Source: Mytilus galloprovincialis
Lineage: Eukaryota > Mollusca > Bivalvia > Mytilida > Mytilidae
Assembly: GCF_965363235.1 (NCBI RefSeq)
Contig: NC_134850.1
Span: 40,048,602 to 40,112,601 of the forward strand
Direction: 5' to 3'
DNA: 64,000 nucleotides
Made by a program: the position numbers and the translations under genes
Part shown: positions 23,929-33,666 of the stretch, piece after piece
How the letters are laid out: each line of letters begins with the position of its first letter
How positions within the stretch are numbered: position 1 is the stretch's first letter
The notes under the pieces: generated by a model
Told to the model about the DNA's origin: nothing
Databases searched by the model: none
Seen by the model: the letters and a program-made list of their open reading frames with translations, nothing else

Positions 23929-24071
23929 CGAAGGTTCATATCATTTACAATATCATTCAAAAATTTTCTGGGATTTTTTTTTTACTATCAACGTTGAACC
24001 TCGAGGTTACACACATTGTAGTAAAAAAAATCCAATAAAAACGTTGAATGTAAATGATATGCACCTTTAAA
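23929..24071. mobile_element. MITE with long inverted arms
   Basis: AAGGTTCATATCATTTACA at the left is the reverse complement of TGTAAATGATATGCACCTT at the right. The arms continue inward with a shared GGATTTTTTTT/AAAAAAAATCC, and ACGTTGAAC and its inverse lie near the centre. It is about 143 bp and has no coding capacity. Confidence 0.65.
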
Positions 24072-25014
24072 ATCTTATATTGTAGGACTCATGTTGTTCA
24101 AACATAATGTGTTGATCAATTATGTGATGATGATTTTGATAAAACTTCACATTAGGTAATCTTTCACGTATATTGATTACATTATATCGAGTTGTCCCAA
24201 CGATATACTTGTCGGTGTGCTCGATCATACGAATTTACCGACATTCATATAGACAAAATGACACAACTTTGAAAAATTCTTGTGACGAAACTACATTTCG
24301 GAACACGTTAAAAATTAGATACTCAGAAAGCTACATTATTAAGGTTTGATATATATTTTTTTCAAAAAAAAAGAAAAATATGCAGTCAAATCTGGCAGTG
24401 TTTTACACACCCCTATGTTGAACAATAGGTTGTTCAATTAACAGCATGTTTGGCAATAAAAAAAATCATATATTAACAAATTTAGCTTTAACATATACTT
24501 TATTTATAGTGGTTGTATAAAAGTTAGATAATGGTTTTGTGTTTTAAGAGATATTCATCCCTATGCATATCGGTTTTTATGCGTAAATTGTCTCTCCTGT
24601 TTTTAGACCTTTTCTGTCTCTTTCATAAGAAGAGTGACTTTTCTATTGTTCTAGTGTCACTGGAAATCCCACTGCACTCCTTTGCGGGAGATGCAAACAA
24701 CAATCTTTAACTTCAACTCATTTATTGGTAAATGATTTGATTCTATATTGTTGATTTAAGATATACATTCATTGGTTAGTTTGACCGAAACCGAAAACTG
24801 TGAGTTCTTTCCGTATTTATTTGATTGTTTATTGTTTGTACTATTATATAGATCTATTGTATTTGAAATAAAAGTGAACACAAATTCAATAATTTTGCGA
24901 CTTAGATCAAGGGGTACCCCTAGAGTAACTATATCAAAGGCAACACAAAAATCGGCCAATAAGTATATAAGAAAAAAGGACAATACAAATGTTCAAGTAA
25001 AACAATCCCTATAC
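24072..25014. other. No gene seen
   Basis: AT-rich interior of the 8.9-kb element. Overlapping frames on both strands at 24756-25026 have no recognised motif. Confidence 0.4.
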
Positions 25015-25160
25015 ATTTTTGTTTAGGGCCAACTGAAACACGCCTCCGGGTGCGGGAGTTTCTCGCTGCATTGAAGACCCATAAGTGGCCTTCAGCTGTT
25101 GTTTGTTCTTTGGTCTGATTGGTGTCTCTTTGACACATTCCCCATTTCCATGCTTAATTT
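25015..25160 (+). repeat. Dispersed repeat G, partial copy
   Basis: GTTTAGGGCCAACTGAAACAC, GCCTCCGGGTGCGGGAGTTTC and TTGACACATTCCCCATTTCCA match 10970-11100. The upstream reverse transcriptase part is absent. Confidence 0.75.
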
Positions 25161-25439
25161 GACTATTAAGAAAAATAAAAGTTGTTCAAAACAAAAACTC
25201 GCACTCACAACCTGAAATGTAACTAGGTGATCTTGAAGGATATAAACAACACTTCAAAGAAAAACTCATCAGAAGATCGTTATATTCTTACTTGTTACCG
25301 GTATTCGATTGTGCAAATGTAGTTTCACGGAACCAAGAAAAAAAAACACGTACACGTATATTATTACAAAAAGCATCTAGCTAGGCAAGGTATCAAAATA
25401 TCAGCAAAATAAATGCAGGTTCAAATATTGAAAGTAATG

Positions 25440-25740
25440 TTATGGCAGTTCTGTGTTTGTTTTTATACATCCGTCAAAATTTGACTGGACGTATTATGGT
25501 ATACAAATGTCCGTCTGTCCGTTTGTCCATCTGTCTGTCCAGCGTAAACATGTCGCATCGTAACTTGAGAACGAATCATCCAAATTTCATGAAACGTATC
25601 ATAGTTGTTTCTTATTGTGGTCAAACGATCTGTATACTTTTTGATGACAATAAGATTAAAACCTTTTGAGTTACGGGACTTTATAACTAAAACAGGGGTG
25701 TAATTTTTTGCACCACATGTCGCGCCGTTTCTCAAAAGCC
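25440..25740. repeat. Repeat with GTCCGTCTGTCCGTTTGTCC microsatellite
   Basis: CATCCGTCAAAATTTGACTGG is an imperfect hairpin (CAAAATTTG centre). A short (GTCCGTCT)n run and ATCCAAATTTCATGAAACG follow, a layout like the 5' part of pearl-like elements read in reverse. No second copy was found in the window. Confidence 0.4.
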
Positions 25741-25904
25741 ATTTATGATTATTGCTTAAAACTTAATATACTTCTTAGTTTTATTAATCTAAAGATCTCT
25801 ATACTTTTTGGTTTTGATTCAAAATTGTATTTAGAGATATTGATTTTTTTTTATATATAAAAAAAAAATGAGGGGGGGAGGGTAGAGTTATTATTTTTTT
25901 TTAT

Positions 25905-26863
25905 AAAATGTTTTGGTGATGGTGATGTGTTCGTAGATCTTACTTTACTGAATATTCTTGTTATTACAATCTTCTATAATATCTCTAATAAACTTGGCCC
26001 TTAAGTTACAGAGGAAAATCTTTTGTAAAACAAGAATGTGTCTTCAGTACACGAATGCCCCACTCGCACTATCATTTTCTATGTTCAGTGGACCGTGAAA
26101 TTGGGGTAAAATCTCTAATTTGGCACTAAAATTAGAAAGATCATATCATAGGGAACATGTGTACCAAGTTTGAAGTCGATTGGACTTCAACTTCATCAAA
26201 AACTTTAACCTGAAGCGGGACAGACGGACGAACGAACGAACGGACGAACGAACGAACGAACGGACGGACGAACGAACGGACGCACAGACCAGAAAACATA
26301 ATGCCCCTCTACTATCGTAGGTGGGGCATAAAAAATCAAATTTACCAAATTATTGAAAATTGTTAAAAATTGACTATAAAGGACAATATATTTGTGGAAC
26401 TTACATTGCTGAACATAATTGATGTTTACAGTTTATCGCTATCTTTAATAATATTCAAGATAACCAAAAACGGCAAAATTTCCTTAAAATTACCAATTCA
26501 GGGGCAGTAACCCAACAACCAGTTGTCCGATTTATCTGATAATTTCAGGGCAGATAGATCTTGACTTGATAAACAATTTTACCCCATGTCAGATTTGCTC
26601 TAAATGCTTTGGTTTCAGAGTTATAGGCCAAAATCTACATTTTACCCCTATGTTCTATTTTTAGCCATGACGCATCTTGGTGGGATGGCCGGGTCACTGG
26701 ACACATTTTTTAAACTAGATTCCCCAATGATGATTGTGGCCAAGTTTGGTTAAATTTGGCCCCGTAGTTTCAGAGGAGAAGATTTTTGTAAAAGATAACG
26801 ACGGACGACGGACGCCAAGTGATGAGAAAAGCTCACTTGGCCCTGTGGGCCAGGTGAGCTAAA
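25905..26863. repeat. Pearl-like element C, copy 1, carrying element B inside
   Basis: TTTTGGTGATGGTGATGTG and GTAGATCTTACTTTACTGAA match 31360-31400. The core resumes at 26334 with AAATTGACTATAAAGGACAA, TTTGCTCTAAATGCTTTGGTT and GATGATTGTGGCCAAGTTTGG. It ends in a (GAC)-rich microsatellite, AAGTGATGAGAAAAGCTCAC and the hairpin GCTCACTTGGCCC...GGGCCAGGTGAGC followed by TAAAA near 26863. Positions 26031-26331 are a nested insertion. Confidence 0.75.
26031..26331. repeat. Pearl-like element B, nested in element C
   Basis: The head CAAGAATGTGTCTTCAGTAC leads to ATGCCCCAC at about 26055, and the inverse GTGGGGCAT closes the element at about 26321-26329. A single core lies between, then a GACGGACGAACGAACGG microsatellite at about 26220-26285. 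The 3' hairpin has stems ATGCCCC/GGGGCAT and CTAC/GTAG and is followed by AAAAA. The flanking C-element core is interrupted exactly at these borders. Confidence 0.75.
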
Positions 26864-26939
26864 AAATGGGGGTTCTCACATGTCACGCCATATGTATGAA
26901 ACTATAATTCATGATTATTGCATAAAAATTCACACACAA

Positions 26940-26995
26940 GACAACGCGGACGTATCATGCGCTCATGGCGCAGCTGTTCATTAAACAAGTATTGC
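26940..26995. repeat. Head fragment of repeat I, inverted
   Basis: CGTATCATGCGCTCATGGCG and CAGCTG with TTCATTAAACAAG are the reverse complement of the head of the element at 9740. Confidence 0.6.
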
Positions 26996-27052
26996 TGCGC
27001 ATATATCTTCATACGCTGACGTCATCGAATGCAACATGGAGTTCTTTATCGC

Positions 27053-27270
27053 TTCATATACCGTATACTGGGTTGTTTTTGCGGGGTGTGAATTTTCGCG
27101 GATAGAATAAAATCTCCAAATTAAATCCCGCAAGTGAACATGCAAAGGTATGATAAAAGTTATGAATCCGCCAAAATAATAACTTCCAAAATATTTCGCA
27201 TGTATACCTTATTCAATGAAAATCGTGAATTGTTACACCTACGAAAATAATCCGCTAAACGGTATATTAA
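27053..27270. mobile_element. MITE with TATACCGTATA-type ends
   Basis: ATATACCGTATACTGGGTTG and, at the other end, the inverse of ATATACCGTTTAGCGGATTA; the arms continue with TTTTGCGGGGTGTG against TTTTCGTAGGTG. It has the AATTTTCGCGG-type interior also typical of the CTGTGGATTC family elsewhere in the window. It is about 218 bp and non-coding. Confidence 0.55.
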
Positions 27271-27324
27271 TATAACCAATGAAATTTCAAGATATTTGTT
27301 TTATTAGAACATACTCACCCCTTC

Positions 27325-27422
27325 TCGTCCAATGAAAAGTCAGTTTTTTGCCCTCTAATTTTCATAGTACATGGTTTTCCATGCACTATGAAATGCTATA
27401 CATGAATGACTTTTCATTGTCA
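27325..27422. repeat. Imperfect hairpin, ~95 bp
   Basis: CCAATGAAAAGTCA pairs with TGACTTTTCATTG, and inside TTTCATAGTACATGG pairs with CCATGCACTATGAAA around a four-base centre. It may be a small fold-back element. Confidence 0.55.
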
Positions 27423-28060
27423 GTTAATTATGAAAGTGAACTCTTAATAGCTGCACTAACGAAGTGTACAATCCCCTAAGACATTTTCCTTGGGAAAATA
27501 GCCTACTGATTAGAAACGAAAGAGCAAAGATTAAAATAAAAATATTTTGAATTTTGCAAAATTTCATGCATTTTTTAATGGTACACATATATAGAATACA
27601 CAAAAAAATAATAAGGATAAATATAAAAAAAACCATTGCCAGACTGCTGATATATAGCAAAGGATTGTTTTCGGAGAAACACACTACATTTAAATTTATC
27701 AATAAAAAGTAAACATATAATGTTGTATGGTCTGAATTCAAATATTCATACAGAGAGTTTCATATTTATAAAAAAAAATCAAATTTCAAAAAGGGGATTT
27801 ATATAACATTGTGTTGCTTTTTATAATAAAAAAAATCTAAAGATATATGCTATAAGTATTAAATTTTACCTGAAGCAGAAGAAAAACAATTTATCCATCA
27901 CAAACTATGTCAGTGCTATTTCATTTCATCCATTGAAATTACCATTACCTATGTATTATATTTAGTTCATTATAAAAAGTGAACTCTTATTTAGGTTTGA
28001 ATATTACAATGGGAAAGGATAGTTTTGTAAGGTCACTCGAAAGTGTGAATATGTTCTAAA
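27423..28060. other. No gene seen
   Basis: AT-rich interior of the 8.9-kb element. The 105-residue hydrophobic minus-strand frame at 27741-27424 has no recognised motif, and its composition follows base content. Confidence 0.4.
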
Positions 28061-28066
28061 TTGGTC

Positions 28067-28156
28067 AGACAATACTTGGTCATGTTTTATGAAGATTTAA
28101 GCCCTCGGCTTCGCCTTGGGCTTAAATCTTCATAAAACATGACCAAGTATTGTCTA
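28067..28156. repeat. Near-perfect 90-bp inverted repeat (hairpin)
   Basis: AGACAATACTTGGTCATGTT at the left and AACATGACCAAGTATTGTCT at the right begin arms of about 38 bp with no mismatch seen. They meet at GCCCTCGGCTTCGCCTTGGGC, itself nearly palindromic. The lack of decay suggests a young element or continued homogenisation. Confidence 0.85.
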
Positions 28157-28164
28157 ACCTATAA

Positions 28165-28245
28165 ATAAAATTGAGATTGGGAATGGGGAATATGTCAAAG
28201 AGACAATAACCCAACCAGAGAGCATACAACATTTCTTTGTCAAAA
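28165..28245 (-). repeat. Dispersed repeat G, partial copy
   Basis: ATTGGGAATGGGGAATATGTC, AAAGAGACAATAACCCAACC and CAGAGAGCATACAACA match the end of the G family (7855-7920, 48850-48910). Confidence 0.7.
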
Positions 28246-28687
28246 TGTCCAAACGTCTTGAGAAATATATATCAGTAAAAATCATGCATATCAGTCATAT
28301 CATAGTCATGATAATATAACGCATAATAGCGTTTGCAGGTACATGTACCTAGATACATGGGTCGTCTTATTGGCCATAATGCAAGCGAATGCATTACAAG
28401 AATTGTATGCATGCTCCTTATTTGCATAATATTACGGACGTACATTGTACTTAGCTTACATACAGGCATTTTCCTTTTGAAAACTATCATCAGTTGTGTT
28501 TATACCTCGTACTTTATAACATACATAGACAATATATACTGTCATTTCGTGACTATACATAATTTAACTAGATGCTCTCAAGAGCATGTGTCGGTCACCT
28601 GCATTTACTGATGCTTAGATAATCATGTAAAATAAGGTTAAAATCATAATTAATAGTATACAGTTATTTAATATGTACATGTAACTA

Positions 28688-28952
28688 TGCAATAGATCAA
28701 AATATATTTCCCGAGGTATGAAGATCAGCTCATTGTTCTATTGCCCTCAGCCGAAGATCAGGTCATTGTTCTATTGCCCTCAGCCGAAGATCAGCTCATT
28801 GTTCTATTGCCCTCAGCCGAAGATCAGCTCATTGTTCTATTGCCCTCAGCCGAAGATCAGCTCATTGTTCTATTGCCCTCAGCCAACGGCTGAGGGCAAT
28901 AGAACAATGAGCTGATCGTCATACCGAGGGAAAGATATTTTGATCTATTGCA
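28688..28952. mobile_element. Fold-back element with a 33-bp minisatellite in one arm
   Basis: TGCAATAGATCAAAATAT at 28688 is the inverse of ATATTTTGATCTATTGCA ending at 28952. The arms extend through CCCGAGGTATGA and GATCAGCTCATTGTTCTATT to GGCTGAGGGC (about 65 bp). In the left arm the 33-bp unit GAAGATCAGCTCATTG...CCCTCAGCC is repeated five times; the right arm has one. 33 is a multiple of three, so a KISSLFYCPQP frame stays open, but it is not a gene. Confidence 0.85.
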
Positions 28953-29269
28953 CTGTTACACATTCAATAACTGTTTTATTACCTAATACATACTGAGTAC
29001 CTAATAAATACATAAAAACATTTAAAAGACCCAATTTGATTGGACAACATGAATACCTTTCTACTAATCAGATTTCAGAATAAGAGGTCATAACAGGTCA
29101 GTGCTATAGACTGCACACAGGTGCAATAGAACGATAATTTCCAGTGCAATAGACCATGGAACAAAAAATGGCAGAAAAATAGCAAATAATATAGAAATAT
29201 TAATAAAACAGTAAAATACTCTTTATTAGATAAAAATATTAAATATTAGATATTGATATAATGATAAAA

Positions 29270-29697
29270 AAAAACCGGCAAAACGGTAAAATTACAAACT
29301 CAGGGGCAGCAACCTAACAACGGGTTGTCGGATTCGTCTGAAAATGTCAGGGCAGATAAATCTAAATTCAATAAACATTTTTGCCACCTGTCAGATTTGC
29401 TCTAAATGCTTTAGTTTCATAGATATAAGCCAAAAACTGCATTTTATCCCTATGTTCTATGTTTAGCCATGTCGGCCATATAGCCATGCATGTTGGTTGG
29501 CAGGCGTGGTCATCGATCGGACACATGTTTTAAACTAGATACCCTAGTGATGATTGTGGCCAAGTTTGGTTAAAATTGGGCCATTAGATTCAGAGAAGAA
29601 AGTTTTTGTTAAAGTTAACAGACGACGACGAAGACGGACGACAAACGCCAAGTGATGAGAAAAGCTTATTTGACCTTTCAAGTCAGATTGGCTAAAA
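29270..29697. repeat. Pearl-like element C, copy 2 (one core unit)
   Basis: GGCAAAACGGTAAAATTAC, AATTTGCTCTAAATGCTTTAG, GATGATTGTGGCCAAGTTTGG, then GACGACGAAGACGGACGACA and AAGTGATGAGAAAAGCTTATT. The terminal hairpin is more decayed than in other copies. It lies inside the 8.9-kb element. Confidence 0.75.
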
Positions 29698-29999
29698 CTG
29701 TACCTATATATTAGCATATGAAAGTCATATTACACGGAGTTTAATGAACAGCGTGATTATCATTGAATATAATTAAGGAGTAGTTGATAACATAAATAGA
29801 ATAATTTGAAGTAAAAGAAATCAGAAGATAGTACTGTAACAAAATCGACGTTCCTGAATTAAAGATTTTGCTAATTTTCAGGTAGGCTTCAACAAGTGGA
29901 TATATGAAACACCTTTTAGGAATTTATAAGTTAACTGCGATTGTCGATTCCCTAAAATTGTGTGATGACGTTGTTTTAATCGTGCCGATATATCTATAA

Positions 30000-30340
30000 A
30001 AAATAAGATGTGGTATGATTGCAAATGAAACATCTCTTTACACCATGACACAGAAATTTACAACTATAGGTCATCGTACCGTCTTCAACAATGAGCAAAG
30101 CCCATACCGCATAGTCAGTTTTAAAAGGCCCCGAATTGACAATGTAAAATTACAATTCAAACGAGAAAACTAACGGACTTATCTATATATAAAAAAAAAT
30201 AACGAAAAACGAATAGGTAACACATAAACAAATGACAACCACTGCATTCCAGGCTCCTGACAGGCACATACATACATAATATGGCGGGATTAAAAATATA
30301 GTGAAATCCCAACCCTCCCCCTGACCTGGGACAGTGGTAC
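30000..30340. repeat. Dispersed repeat H, longest copy
   Basis: AAGATGTGGTATGATTGCAAA, CAACTATAGGTCATCGTACC, CTTCAACAATGAGCAAAGCCC, AAAGGCCCCGAATTGACAATG, CTCCTGACAGGCACATAC and ATATGGCGGGATT. The last part is the inverse of the retroelement tail near 10810-10880. Confidence 0.75.
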
Positions 30341-30580
30341 AAATGTATAGTAGTACAACATAAGAACGAACTATACAAATAAGTTGAAAATGGCTTTACT
30401 CATCAAATGGACAAAAATACAAGTGGACGTGGCCGGGTACTTGTACATCCCAACAAGAAATGGACACTAGGAACAGATTTGTTAGCATGTTTTTGAGTGT
30501 ACTAATGCAGTTTGCAATTACGTTTTTCAGTATTTCAAGCATTTGCATAGTTATATATAATGTCATAATCTATGTTAAAA

Positions 30581-30650
30581 GTGTCGGACTAACGGGGTGT
30601 CGGACTAGTGGGGTGTCGGATTAATACGGTGTCGGACTATTGGGGTGTCG
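30581..30650. repeat. 16-bp iterated subterminal array, right (inverted)
   Basis: GTGTCGGACTAACGGG, GTGTCGGACTAGTGGG, a variant with ATTAATAC, and GTGTCGGACTATTGGG. These are about four units, the inverse of the array at 21788-21975, ending just inside the right terminus at 30668. Confidence 0.9.
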
Positions 30651-30677
30651 GAATATCGGGGCGACCCCGAAGCAAAA

Positions 30678-31315
30678 CACCATGGCCGACAGCTATAATA
30701 CTGATTTTTTTATTGTAAATTGCATCAAAGTGGTTGAAAATATGAAAAAAAACAACCTATATACAGTCAAATCCAGTATGTCATAGGAAAGTAATGCATG
30801 TGCTGGGTACAATAATTCTCTAAAGGTGGAAAAGTTTATAAAGTGTAAACAGACAGGGGTCGTCTGTCTTGATATTGAAGCAAAAAAAAAACATGGCCGA
30901 CAGCTATAATACTGATTTTTAATTGTAAATTGCATCAAAGTGGTTGAAAATATGAAAAAAACAACCTATATATACCAATCCAGTATGTCATAGGAAAGTA
31001 ATGCATGTGCTGGGTACAATAATTCTCTTAAGACGGAAAAGTTTATAAAGTGTAAACAGACAGGGGTCTGTCTTGATATTGAAGCAAAAAAAAAAAACAT
31101 GGCCGACAGCTATAATACTGATTTTTAATTGTAAATTGCATCAAAGTGGTTGAAAATATGAAAAAAACAACCTATATATACCAATCCAGTATGTCATAGG
31201 AAAGTAATGCATGTGCTGGGTACAATAATTCTCTGAAGACGGAAAAGTTTATAAAGTGTAAACAGACAGGGGTCTGTCTTGATATTGAAGCAAAAAAAAA
31301 CATGGCCGACATGTG
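30678..31315. repeat. ~205-bp satellite, right half
   Basis: Three units and a partial one (GTAAATTGCATCAAAG at 30715, 30925 and 31130; spacing 210 and 205), very similar to each other and to the last unit left of the insertion. Unit length varies mainly in the A-run after GAAGC. The 81-residue minus-strand frame is a satellite artefact. Confidence 0.9.
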
Positions 31316-31339
31316 AGTATTAAACAATGGACGCAGATG

Positions 31340-33666
31340 GATTCATGACAAAATTGTGTTTTGGTGATGGTGATGTGTTTGTAGATCTTACTTTACTAAA
31401 CATTCTTGCTGCTTACAATTACCTCTATCTATAACAGTACTTTCTGTGGAAAATGTTATTGGAAATCTTCAAATTTTAAGAAAATTGTTAAAAATTGACT
31501 ATGAAGGGCAATAACTCCTAAAGGGGTCAACTGACAATAATTTTATCCCATATCAGATTTGCTCTAAATGCTTTGGTTTTTGAGTTATAAGCCAAAAACT
31601 GCATTTTACCCTATGTTCTATTTTTAGCTGTGGCGGCCATCTTGATTTGATGGCCGGGTCACCGGACACATTTTTTAAATTATATACCCCAAAGATGATT
31701 GTGGCCAAGTTTGGATTAATTTGGCCCAGTAGTTTCAGAGGAGAAGATTTCTGTCAAAGATAACTAAGATTTACGAAAAATGGTTAAAAATTGACTATAA
31801 AGGGCAATAACTCCTAAAGGGGTCAACTGACCATTTCGGTCAAGTTGACTTATTTGTAAATCTTACTTTGCTAAACATTATTGCTGTTTACAGTTTATCT
31901 ATATCTATAATAATATTCAAGATAATAACCAAAAACAGCAAAATTTCCTTAAAATTACTGATTCAGGGGCAGTAACCCAATAACGGGTTGTGTGATTCAT
32001 CTGAAAATTTCAGGGCAGATAGATCTTGACCTGATAAACAATTTTACCCCGATATAAGATTTGCTCTAAATGCTTTGGTTTTTGAGTTATAAGCCAAAAA
32101 CCCCATTTTACCCCTATGTTCTATTTTTAGCCATGGCGGCCATCTTGGTCGGTTGGCCGGGTCACGCCACACATTTTTTAAACTAAATACCCCAATGATG
32201 ATTGTGGCCCAGCAGTTTCAGAGGAGAAGATTTTTGTAAAAGTTAACGACGACGACGGACGACGACGGACGACGGACGCAAAGTGATGGGAAAAGCTCAC
32301 TTGGCCCTTCGGGCCAGGTGAGCTAAAAATGGTTAAAAATTGACTATAAAGGGCAATAACTCCTAAAGTGGACTTATTTGTAGATCTTACTTTGCTGAAC
32401 ATTATTGTTGTTTACAGTTTATCTCTATCTATAATAATATTCAAGATAATAACCAAAAACAGCAAAATTTCCTTAAAATTACCATTTCAGGGGCAGCAAC
32501 CCAACAACGGAATGTCCGATTCATCTGAAAATTTCAGGGCAGATAGATCTTGACCTGATGAACAATTTAACTTATGTCAGATTTGCTCTAAATGCTTTGG
32601 TTTTTGAGTTATATGCCAAAAACTGCATTTTACCCCCATGTTCTATTTTTAGCCATGACGGCCATCTTGGTTGGTTGGCCGGGTCACCGGACACATTTTT
32701 TAAACTAGATACCCCAATGATGATTATGGCCACGTTTGGTTAAATTTGGCCCAGTAGTTTCAGAGGAGAAGATTTTTCTAAAAGATTACTAAGATTTACG
32801 AAAAATGGTTAAAAATTGACTATAAAGGGCAATAACTCCTAAAGTGGTCAACTGACCATTTTGGTCATGTTGACTTATTTGTAGATCTTACTTTGCTGAA
32901 CATTATTGCTGTTCACAGTTTATCTCTATCTATAATAATATTCAAGATAATAACCAAAAACAGCAAAATTTCCTTAAAATTACCAATTCAGGGGCAGCAA
33001 CCTAACAACGGGTTATCCGATTCATCTGAAAATTTCAGGGCAGATAGATCTTGACCTGATGAACAATTTTACCCCGTCAGATTTGCTCTAAATGCTTTGG
33101 TTTTTGAGTTATAAGCCAAAAACTGCATTTTACCCCTATGTTCTATTTTTAGCAATGGCGGCCATCTTGGTTGGTTGGCCGTGCCACCGGACACATTTTT
33201 TAAACTAAATACCCCAATGATGATTGTGGCCAAGTTTGGTTAAATTTGGCCCAGTAGTTTTAGGGAGCTACCATTTGATTTTTATGGGGGGGCTAGGATG
33301 AAAAATTTTGTCCTGCATTTTTTTTTAGCTGTAATCTCTGTCCTGCTTTTTTATTTTTCACTCTGTTCGGTCCTGCCTTTTTTTTTTTAGTTTATCCGGA
33401 CTTTTTTTTACCTAAATTGTTGTCCTGACTTTTTTTTTTTGCAAGTGTCTCATCCTGCCTTTTTTTTTACTCAAAACTCCTGTCCTGCCTATTTTTTTCA
33501 AATTTCATCCTAGCCCCCCCATAAAAATCAAATGGTAGCTCCCTTAGAGGAGAAGATTTTTGTAAAAGTTAACGCAGGACGACGACGACGGACGACGGAC
33601 GACGGACGCCGGACGCCAAGTGATGAGAAAAGCTCACTTGGCCTTTCGGCCAGGTGAGCTAAAAAT
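31340..33666. repeat. Pearl-like element C, long tandem array
   Basis: Core units restart at about 31776, 32325 and 32801 (AAAAATGGTTAAAAATTGAC), each with GGGCAATAACTCCTAAAG, GTAGATCTTACTTTGCTGAA, AATTTCAGGGCAGATAGATC and CGGCCATCTTGGTTGGTTGG. Internal microsatellite plus hairpin ends occur at about 32245-32326 and 33580-33666, so two or more elements are joined head to tail. The TIR element at 33263-33543 is inserted in the last unit. Short frames here are repeat artefacts. Confidence 0.85.
33263..33543. mobile_element. TIR element with TTA target duplication (Harbinger-like MITE), copy 2
   Basis: Same ends and inner TCCTGCC/T-run structure as 16986-17277, 281 bp. It is flanked by TTA at 33260-33262 and 33544-33546. 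The uninterrupted target is known from sister C units (CCCAGTAGTTTCAGAGGAGAAG), so the insertion and its 3-bp duplication can be read directly. Confidence 0.9.

Larger units (their letters stand above)
21771..30668. mobile_element. 8.9-kb TIR element inserted in the satellite, 9-bp target duplication
   Basis: The left end GGGGCAGTCCCGATGTTCCG and the reverse complement of the right end GGGGTCGCCCCGATATTCCG match at most of the first 27 positions (both continue ACACCCC). Both ends then run into 16-bp iterations CCGACACCCC+RYTRGT. GAAGCAAAA flanks both sides (21762-21770 and 30669-30677), and joining the outer flanks restores an ordinary ~205-bp satellite unit. The 9-bp duplication would fit Mutator-like or Merlin-like elements. 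The inside is mostly other repeats, with one decayed coding-looking stretch at 22915-23465 and no recognisable transposase. Caution: GAAGCAAAA is itself part of every satellite unit. Confidence 0.65.

Noticed and set aside
28718-28915. KISSLFYCPQP-repeat frame
   Set aside because: The 33-bp minisatellite keeps the frame open; it is part of a fold-back element.
28718-28952. CRISPR-like array (33-bp repeats)
   Set aside because: The repeats are contiguous with no spacers, and the DNA is eukaryotic.
21771-30668. Polinton-like or other capsid-bearing element
   Set aside because: The flanking duplication is 9 bp, not 6, the segment is too short, and no capsid, polymerase or integrase motif is visible.
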